Below, in pieces: positions 57,717-64,000 of a stretch of 64,000 bases of DNA. The translations under genes and the position numbers were made by a program. Within the stretch, counting starts at the first letter, position 1. Each line of letters starts with the position of its first letter. The DNA lies in contig CAYSPT010000022.1 in the NCBI GenBank assembly GCA_964432985.1, forward strand, positions 1 through 64,000. Reading direction: 5' to 3'. The DNA comes from CAYSPT01 sp964432985. GTDB taxonomy: Bacteria > Muiribacteriota > CAYSPT01. The notes under the pieces were generated by a model. It was not told where the DNA came from, searched no databases, and saw only the letters and a program-made list of their open reading frames with translations.

Positions 57717-60700
57717 GGAGGCTGTGAGACATACCGGTTACCTCCGCCTAACCACTCTGCCAGGGACAGCGTCCGGACCACCGGGGAAAGCACGGTCCTG
57801 GTGAACCGCCGCCTGGTATGGTCATCAGCAATCATGTCTGCTACCTGTGGAGAGTAACGATAGTAGCACTCAACCAGTTCCCGTCCCGGTTCCACCGCCA
57901 GCAGGAAGCGGTCGCGCACGTGGCGCAGCAACTCGATTTCATCGGCCATGGGGGTGCCGTAAGCAGCGGTGGCGATGAAACACCCGGGGCCGGCGGCCAG
58001 GGCCGAACCGGGCACATTTTCGCCTCCCGAACCGGCCTCCCCGGCGGTGACGGATACAGGTACGGGCAGGCTCCGGTCGTTGCTGTCGTCCACGTACAGC
58101 TCGAAAGAGTAGGTGCCGGTATATTCCGGGACATACGAAGGTGCGAAGTGGTACGGATCGTCCAGCACCACCAGGGGGCCGCCGGTCTGCACCCACTGGT
58201 AGACGATGCTGTCGGCATTATCGCCGTCATAGCTATCCACACCGTTGAGCACCACCCGGTTGCCCACCGAGGTGACTATCGTGTCCTTGCGGACACGCGC
58301 CACCGGTACGGTGTTTTCATCGCTGTTGACCACGATGAATACCTGATCGGGGACGCTCTCCATAACACCGTCGAAGGTGACCAGCTCGAATCCGTACACC
58401 CGGGTGACCTCCGGGGTGAAGGAAGGGCTCACCGCTTCGGAGTCGGAGAGTACCACCGTGGGCCCCAGTATCTGGCTCCAGGTGTAGCTGACGGCCCCTT
58501 CGGCATCGCCGCTTCCGGTGCCGTCCAGGGTGACCTCCACACCGGTCCGGGCCTCCACCTGGTCCGCTCCCGCGTCGGCCCAGGGCGGCGTGCTGGCTCC
58601 GGTCACCGTCACGGTGGTCTCGGCGCTGCGGCCGGTAATGCCGCCCAGGGACACTTCCAGGCGGAACCGGTACACCCCTTCTTCCACCGGGTACACGGTG
58701 GTGACCGGGGACGTGTCGTCGCTGAAGGTTGTGCGGGTGCCCCGCAGCTGAATCCATTGTGAGGTTACCGCCGCCGGGTCGTCCACCCCCAGTACGGTGC
58801 CCTGCAGTTCCACGCCTTCACCCACCCGGCTCACCAGGTTCTGCGGAATCGCCGCCACCGGGAATTGGACACTCTGGTTTGTGACGTACACTTCCACCGT
58901 GTCCTCCAGAGAATCGGTTGAACCGTCGTTGACCACCAGCTCGAAACCATAGGTGCCTGCCTCATCAGGTACGAAGGTGGGCTGGCCGGCAGTCTCATCT
59001 GAGATCTCCACCGTCAGGCCGGAGACCTGGCTCCACCGGTAGGAAAGCGGGCTCCCGTCCGGATCACGGCTCTCGTGTCCGTCCAGGGTGACCGTCTGCC
59101 CGGTCAAGCGCTGCATGTCCAGGCCGGCATTAGCTGCCGGGACGCTGTTTACTCCGGGGATATTAATGATGATGACCACCGTGGCCGTGTCGATGAGCGC
59201 ACCGGAGTCCGTCACCGTCAAGCCGAAACGGTACACCCCGGCGTCCAGCACCGACGAGTCAAAGGATGCCATGGGTGATGACAGGTTGTCCTGGACCAGG
59301 GTGACGGATGATGTCCCCGCCAGCTGACTCCACTCGTAACTGACGATATCGGAACCGCCGTCATAGCTGTTGGCGTCAGAGGAAGCGTAAGCTTTCAACT
59401 GCACGTCCAGGTCGGGATCGAAATCTCCGTGGATCGACCGCGGCCGTCCGGCGGCGGCGGTTGGAGCCACGTTCAGGACGGTCACCGTCACCGTGTCCTG
59501 ATCGGTAGCTCCCAGGGTATCCTGTGTGGTGGTGGTGAACTGGTAGGTCCCCGGTGCGCGGCCGATAAAAACGGCCTGTCCGTCTTCCCTTTCGGTAATT
59601 TCCACCGACACCCCGCCGGTTTGCACCCATGCAAAGGTAAGATGATGACCATCCGGATCGGTGCTGAGTGATCCGTCCAGGGTCACCAGGGTGGGTGGAA
59701 CCTCCTGGCTCGCCCCGGCCTCGGCATCCGGGCTGTTGTTGTTTGGTGAGGCGAAATTGTCGATTTCCTTGTCTTCGTCATCCTTGATGGTTCCTCCCTG
59801 GCCGTCGGTCAGGTAACCGTAGAACGGATCGTTGTCCGTTCCGGTTTCATTGTCCAGGGTGATAATGACCCGGTTGCCGTCAATGGTAACGTTATTGTCG
59901 TCCAGGTTGGCCAGCAGATCGGTGGTCCCGTCGGCGTCGAGAAGGACCCAGTCGTTGATGTCTTCTTCCCCCGGTTTCAGTTCTTCGTCGAAGGTAAAGA
60001 CGGCCCGGTCGAAGTACCCGTTTTCGTCCTCGTCCAGGATTTCAGCCGTCACCAGCTCCGGAGGACCGGTGTCGATGAACGAAGCGGTGATGGTGTGGGG
60101 TGCGTCCACAGCGTAGAAGGTGTGGCTGGGGATAGCCCCCAGCGAGACGCTGTCAACCTCAACATCTAGCAGGACGTATCCGGGATCCGCCGCGATGGTA
60201 AACGCGATGTCCGTCCCCTCGGTAACCACTACCTCGCCGCGCGGGGTAATGGTTCCCCCCTCCCCGGCGGTGGCGGTGATGGTCTGGTCGTCATCCTCGA
60301 TGGTGTAGCGGTACGTGGCGGTGGGTGAGGCGCCGGCGTTGGTGTGGCCGGTCAGGGAAATCACCACCGTCTCGTTTTCTTCGTCCACGGCATCGTCCAC
60401 CACCGTCAGAAGAATGGTTTCCATGGTCGTCCCCTGGGTGAAGGTCAGGGTGCCCGGCTCCAAGAGATAATCCGTTCCTCCTCCTGTGGCAGTACCGTCC
60501 ACCACGGCGTAGTCAACGGTGACCGTCTGCCCCGAGGGGGCGCTCAGGGTAACCTCCAGGGAGATCCCGGTAACGCTTTCGGAGCCTTCAACGACGGTCA
60601 GGGCGGTGTCCGTCAGCATACGCAGCTGCAGGACCGGGGCCAGGTCCGAATCGGTGTTCTCTTTTGAGGCCAGGCTGGTGAAATCTTCGGTGGCCTCGGG

Positions 60701-63700
60701 CGAGAGGAGCAGGGACAGGCTGCCGTCAACTATGTCGGCAGCATAATCCCAGCTGTGATCTAGAGCGAACTCCACCCATTGCCCGGCCAGGTTGGTCCAG
60801 TCTCCCGGCGGACTGATGTAGCCGGCCGCTGCCGGTGCCGTATCCCAGGTTATAGTGGTCTCGTCCCAGCTGTCGTCGTCCACCCGTTTGACCGCCGGCG
60901 AGGCGGTGGACAGGTCCATGTAGACGCGCAGTGCCGCCGAAAGGATGGTGGTCTCGGAGGTGATCCCGCTGAGATCGAATTTGAGATAGGTGTGCCGGTC
61001 CAGGTCGTCGTCGAGACTGAGTGAAGCGTGCAGCCATTCATCGGTGCCGCTGCCCTCGTTGTTCCCCGCCACCGGCTGGTACCCCACCCAGGCGTCGTGG
61101 CCGGCCTGCAGGCGTGATAGGTCCACGAATCCCAGGGTGGGTGTGGCATCGTCGTCTTCGATGGTGTAGGTGTATTCGATGATTTCCCCGGTGATACAGT
61201 TGACCGGGTTGGAAAGGGTTACGATCAGGGTTTCGTCGATCTCGTCCAGCAGGTCATCGGTTACCGCCATGGTGATGGAGGAGGCGGTGGAACCGATGGG
61301 GAAGGATAGCGTCCCGGCCGCCAGGGTGTAGTCGTCTCCTTCTCCCGCAGCCGTCCCGCCGGTGACCGCGTAGTCGATGGACACGTTCAGCCCCGAAGGA
61401 TTGGACATGGCCACCGCCGCTTCGACCACGGTGGTTGATTCGCCGCCCGCTTCCGCGGCGGCGACGAACGCCACGCTGGGAGTAGCGTCGTCGTCGATGA
61501 TGGTGTAGGTGTGCTCCACGCTGGCTCCCAGCAGTGTGTTCACCGGGTTTTCCAGGGTGACGACGATGGTATCGTCGTGTTCCTGGTACTCGTCGCCGGT
61601 AACGGGGACCTGCAGGATTTCCAGAGTGGACCCGGCNNNNNNNNNNNNNNNNNNNNNNNNNNNNNNNNNNNNNNNNNNNNNNNNNNNNNNNNNNNNNNNN
61701 NNNNNNNNNNNNNNNNNNNNNNNNNNNNNNNNNNNNGCCTGGATGGTCATGGTCCCCGCGGCCAGGGTGTGATCGATACCGTTGCCGGTGGCGGTGCCGG
61801 CCACCGTGTACTGGACCGTCACGTCCCGGCCGGAGATCGGTGACAATGTCAGGTTGAGCGGCGCCGGCGTGCTGGCTTCGTCTCCGTTGGAAAGCCGCGT
61901 TTCAAAGGCGATGGCCGGTTTCTCATCGTTGTCCGTGATAGTGTAAGTGAATTCATCCGTAATCCCGATAACCGCGAACTCGGGAGCGGTCAGCGTCAGC
62001 ACGACGGTCTCGTCTTCTTCGTCCAGCCCGTCGTCGGTCACTTCGATGGGTATGGTTACCATGGTCTGCCCTGGGTCGAACACGGCGGTTCCGCCTTCGA
62101 GGTAATAGTCGGCTGCTCCCGGGGTGGCCGTTCCGCCCACGGTGTAGTCCACGGAGGCGGTGCGGCCCGATGGCGCCGAAAGCTCTATGGTCAGGGTGGC
62201 CGGTGTTATCGACTCCGGGCCGCCGGCCGTACCGGTGGAGAAAAACACCTCCGGCGGGTCATCGTTGTCGGCGATGGTGCAAGTGTGCTCCACCGTGGTC
62301 CCGTAGACGGCATTATCCGGGTTGACAAGGCTGACCACCACCGTCTCATCTCCCTCATCCGTGGTGTCGTCCTCCGCCTCGATGACAATGGTCTCCACCG
62401 TGGTTCCCGCCGTTATCGCAATCGTTCCGTTGGAGAGATGGTGGTCGATCCCGCCGGCGGTGGCGGTGCCTCCCACGGTGTAATCCGCGGTGACATCCAG
62501 CCCTGAAGCAGTGGAGAGGACCGCCTGCAAGGCAACGTTTCCCCCGTCCTCCTGGAGGGATGAGGCGGCCCGGGCGAAGGATAACGCAGGCGGCGGGTCA
62601 TTGTCACGGATGGTAACTACGTGCCGGTCGGTGGAGCCGATGACGACTTCTCCGGGGATGATGACGTTGCCGGGGTTGGTCAATGCCAGGCGGATGGTCT
62701 CGTCCTCTTCATAAAGCGTGTCGTCAACCACCGTGGTGGTGATGTGTGTGGTGAGGTCGCCGGGTTCGAAGCTGATGATTCCGTTGACCAGGTCGTGATC
62801 TATCCCCTCTCCGGCGGCGGTCCCCGTCATGATGTAATCGGCTGTTATGGTCAAGCCTGAGGCGGTGGAAAGGGACACGGCCAGGGACACCATGCCCACC
62901 GATTCGTCAACGGTGGATTCCGCCCTGGCAAACGACATCAACGGCGGATCGTCGACGTCTATGATGGTATATGTTAACTCGGTGGTGGTACCCAGGGCGG
63001 CGTTGACAGGGTCGGCCAGGGTAATGATCACCGTCTCGTCCTCTTCATCCAGCCCGTCGCTCATCACGTCGAAGGGGATGTTCCGCGAGGTTTGCCCCGG
63101 GCTGAAGGTGAGCTGCCCGGGGGTGAGGGAGTGGTCGATGTCCCCTCCGGAAGCGGTACCGGAATACGAGTACTCCACCGTCACCGTGCGGCCCGACACC
63201 GTGGAGAGCTCCACCGCCGGCGAAACGGGTGAGGCCGACTCTTCGTCGCTGCGGGCGGCGTAGACGAACGCCACCGCCGGCAATGCATCGTTGTCGGTGA
63301 TGGTGTGTGTCCGGGTGCTGACGGCGCCCAGGGTGGCATTGTGGAAGTTGGCCAGGGTGACCAGGACGGTCTCGTCGTCCTCGTCCAGGTTGTCGTCGGT
63401 CAGGGTGACGACGATTGACTGCGTGGTTTCACCCGCGTCGATGACGATGGAGCCGTTGGGCAGGGTGAAATCAACTCCACCGCCTACGGCGCTGCCTCCC
63501 ACGGTATAGTCCACGGTAACCGGCAGCCCCGAGGGAGCCGAAAGAACGACCGCCAGGGCGGCCGTGCCGGCATTTTCACCGCTTTGGGAGGTGCCGGTGT
63601 CGAATGAGACCGCCGGCGGTTCGTCGTCGTCACTGATGGTCAGAGTGTGGGTGACGTTGGGATCGAAGGTGGCGTTGACGGGACTGTCCAGGGTGACCAG

Positions 63701-64000
63701 GACGGTCTCGCTGATTTCATCCAGTTCGTCGTTGGTCAGGGTGACGCCGATCTCCCTGGATGTTTCTCCCGGGTTGAACGTCAACGTGCCCGGCGTCAGC
63801 AGGTAGTCGGTGCCGGCTCCCGTAGCCGTCCCGCCGGTAACGGAGTAGCCCACGGTGGAGGTTAGCGCCGACGGTGCGGACAGCTGCACGGTGAGGGTGG
63901 CCGTCCCGCCGGTTTCCTCGCTGGTGGAGATGAGCTCGGCGAAGGCCACCGACGGCGCCAGGTCATTGTCCCTGATGGTATAGGTGTAGGCCGGGTGCGC
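57701..64000 (-). CDS. Giant exported Calx-beta/DNRLRE/PKD protein with CFI-box C-terminus (partial)
   Basis: The frame is open to base 64000, so the N-terminus is outside; about 2100 residues are visible. From the edge: eight Calx-beta repeats (each VAFxxA ... DDxLDExDETVxVTLxxP ... YTITDND), a DNRLRE-type domain (THTYLKFDLSGI-like; AALRVYMDLS), a ninth Calx-beta, an InlB-type repeat (TATAGEGGTITPRGEV), an Ig-like unit and six PKD/REJ-like modules (TLDGSLSTDPDG, YRWSQVSG). The end is a CFI-box domain (CFIATAAYGTPMADEIELLR ... YYRYSPQ), known at the C-terminus of many surface proteins. A calcium-binding surface adhesin is likely. A 100-N gap lies at 61637-61736. Confidence 0.9.
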   Translation of the reverse strand, partial: AHPAYTYTIRDNDLAPSVAFAELISTSEETGGTATLTVQLSAPSALTSTVGYSVTGGTATGAGTDYLLTPGTLTFNPGETSREIGVTLTNDELDEISETVLVTLDSPVNATFDPNVTHTLTISDDDEPPAVSFDTGTSQSGENAGTAALAVVLSAPSGLPVTVDYTVGGSAVGGGVDFTLPNGSIVIDAGETTQSIVVTLTDDNLDEDDETVLVTLANFHNATLGAVSTRTHTITDNDALPAVAFVYAARSDEESASPVSPAVELSTVSGRTVTVEYSYSGTASGGDIDHSLTPGQLTFSPGQTSRNIPFDVMSDGLDEEDETVIITLADPVNAALGTTTELTYTIIDVDDPPLMSFARAESTVDESVGMVSLAVSLSTASGLTITADYIMTGTAAGEGIDHDLVNGIISFEPGDLTTHITTTVVDDTLYEEDETIRLALTNPGNVIIPGEVVIGSTDRHVVTIRDNDPPPALSFARAASSLQEDGGNVALQAVLSTASGLDVTADYTVGGTATAGGIDHHLSNGTIAITAGTTVETIVIEAEDDTTDEGDETVVVSLVNPDNAVYGTTVEHTCTIADNDDPPEVFFSTGTAGGPESITPATLTIELSAPSGRTASVDYTVGGTATPGAADYYLEGGTAVFDPGQTMVTIPIEVTDDGLDEEDETVVLTLTAPEFAVIGITDEFTYTITDNDEKPAIAFETRLSNGDEASTPAPLNLTLSPISGRDVTVQYTVAGTATGNGIDHTLAAGTMTIQXXXXXXXXXXXXXXXXXXXXXXXXXXXXXXXXXXAGSTLEILQVPVTGDEYQEHDDTIVVTLENPVNTLLGASVEHTYTIIDDDATPSVAFVAAAEAGGESTTVVEAAVAMSNPSGLNVSIDYAVTGGTAAGEGDDYTLAAGTLSFPIGSTASSITMAVTDDLLDEIDETLIVTLSNPVNCITGEIIEYTYTIEDDDATPTLGFVDLSRLQAGHDAWVGYQPVAGNNEGSGTDEWLHASLSLDDDLDRHTYLKFDLSGITSETTILSAALRVYMDLSTASPAVKRVDDDSWDETTITWDTAPAAAGYISPPGDWTNLAGQWVEFALDHSWDYAADIVDGSLSLLLSPEATEDFTSLASKENTDSDLAPVLQLRMLTDTALTVVEGSESVTGISLEVTLSAPSGQTVTVDYAVVDGTATGGGTDYLLEPGTLTFTQGTTMETILLTVVDDAVDEENETVVISLTGHTNAGASPTATYRYTIEDDDQTITATAGEGGTITPRGEVVVTEGTDIAFTIAADPGYVLLDVEVDSVSLGAIPSHTFYAVDAPHTITASFIDTGPPELVTAEILDEDENGYFDRAVFTFDEELKPGEEDINDWVLLDADGTTDLLANLDDNNVTIDGNRVIITLDNETGTDNDPFYGYLTDGQGGTIKDDEDKEIDNFASPNNNSPDAEAGASQEVPPTLVTLDGSLSTDPDGHHLTFAWVQTGGVSVEITEREDGQAVFIGRAPGTYQFTTTTQDTLGATDQDTVTVTVLNVAPTAAAGRPRSIHGDFDPDLDVQLKAYASSDANSYDGGSDIVSYEWSQLAGTSSVTLVQDNLSSPMASFDSSVLDAGVYRFGLTVTDSGALIDTATVVIIINIPGVNSVPAANAGLDMQRLTGQTVTLDGHESRDPDGSPLSYRWSQVSGLTVEISDETAGQPTFVPDEAGTYGFELVVNDGSTDSLEDTVEVYVTNQSVQFPVAAIPQNLVSRVGEGVELQGTVLGVDDPAAVTSQWIQLRGTRTTFSDDTSPVTTVYPVEEGVYRFRLEVSLGGITGRSAETTVTVTGASTPPWADAGADQVEARTGVEVTLDGTGSGDAEGAVSYTWSQILGPTVVLSDSEAVSPSFTPEVTRVYGFELVTFDGVMESVPDQVFIVVNSDENTVPVARVRKDTIVTSVGNRVVLNGVDSYDGDNADSIVYQWVQTGGPLVVLDDPYHFAPSYVPEYTGTYSFELYVDDSNDRSLPVPVSVTAGEAGSGGENVPGSALAAGPGCFIATAAYGTPMADEIELLRHVRDRFLLAVEPGRELVECYYRYSPQVADMIADDHTRRRFTRTVLSPVVRTLSLAEWLGGGNRYVSQPPVGRE
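61637..61736. other. Assembly gap (100 N) inside a Calx-beta repeat
   Basis: The contig ends share only GC. Joining them through that 2-bp overlap restores an in-frame, consensus-like Calx-beta segment (GTMTIQAGSTLEIL), so probably no sequence is missing. Confidence 0.75.

Noticed and set aside
57818..58762. Plus-strand open frame (314 codons) opposite the PKD region
   Set aside because: Antisense to the giant Calx-beta/PKD gene; its sequence is a mirror of the repeated PKD codons with no domain of its own.
57701..64000. CRISPR-like regular repetition
   Set aside because: The ~300-bp periodicity is protein-coding Calx-beta/PKD repeats, not short direct repeats with spacers. None of the short arrays elsewhere has unique spacers either.
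1..64000. tRNA, rRNA, prophage, insertion sequence or toxin-antitoxin loci
   Set aside because: I found no cloverleaf-like segments, rRNA-like sequence, transposase, integrase or phage structural genes. The small proteins at 19954 and 21935 show no toxin or antitoxin features.

Overview
The window looks like a scaffold from an uncultured, Gram-negative-type bacterium. Evidence: signal peptides and a lipoprotein, type IV/type II-style pseudopilins, very large exported Calx-beta/PKD repeat proteins, consensus sigma-70 promoters (several TTGACA/TATAAT pairs with 18-bp spacers) and good Shine-Dalgarno sites. HEAT, TPR and propeller proteins, pseudopilins and radical SAM enzymes are common in deep-branching candidate phyla, but no marker here allows firm placement. 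Three runs of exactly 100 N (23275-23374, 34044-34143, 61637-61736) are scaffolding joins, and in all three the flanking sequence suggests the contig ends touch or overlap.

Layout. 1-1400: an exported FG-GAP protein (cut by the left edge) and a lipoprotein tyrosine phosphatase. 1425-11183: a sugar-catabolism cluster made of an exported 1276-aa protein with a degenerate PHP-like domain, a GatZ/KbaZ-type tagatose-bisphosphate aldolase subunit without its catalytic partner, a PfkB kinase, a fucose/arabinose-isomerase-like enzyme and a divergent Na+/solute symporter. 11311-13164: nitroreductase behind a triplicated gene head, then a HEAT/zinc-ribbon protein. 13157-19775: GH38 alpha-mannosidase, a hydrolase and two exported Gly/Ala-rich proteins, all on the minus strand. 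19954-22171: two small proteins and an amidohydrolase preceded by three helically phased palindromes. 22490-31304: a plus-strand group with a coiled-coil/TPR protein, valS, tyrS, an anchored NTF2-like protein and a Reg_prop propeller. 31385-33981: a CofG-like radical SAM protein and a HEAT-TM-TPR protein. 34155-38108: a minor-pseudopilin operon under a perfect consensus promoter. 38399-41234: pta, a DUF389 protein and a membrane protein. 41502-45196: a three-subunit molybdenum hydroxylase. 45503-49525: radical SAM/SPASM, pseudopilin, second radical SAM/SPASM and methyltransferase. 49555-56723: two GT-C glycosyltransferases around a phasin-like protein and a two-propeller protein. 56748-64000: a second membrane-anchored tyrosine phosphatase and a giant Calx-beta/DNRLRE/PKD/CFI-box protein running off the right edge.

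A theme not explained by gene content is tandem duplication placed on gene junctions. In four places (isomerase/kinase, before the nitroreductase, radical SAM/methyltransferase, Calx-beta/phosphatase) the end of one gene or the start of the next is repeated. Two of these create mini-ORFs that copy the N-terminus of the downstream protein and stop at or just before its start codon.
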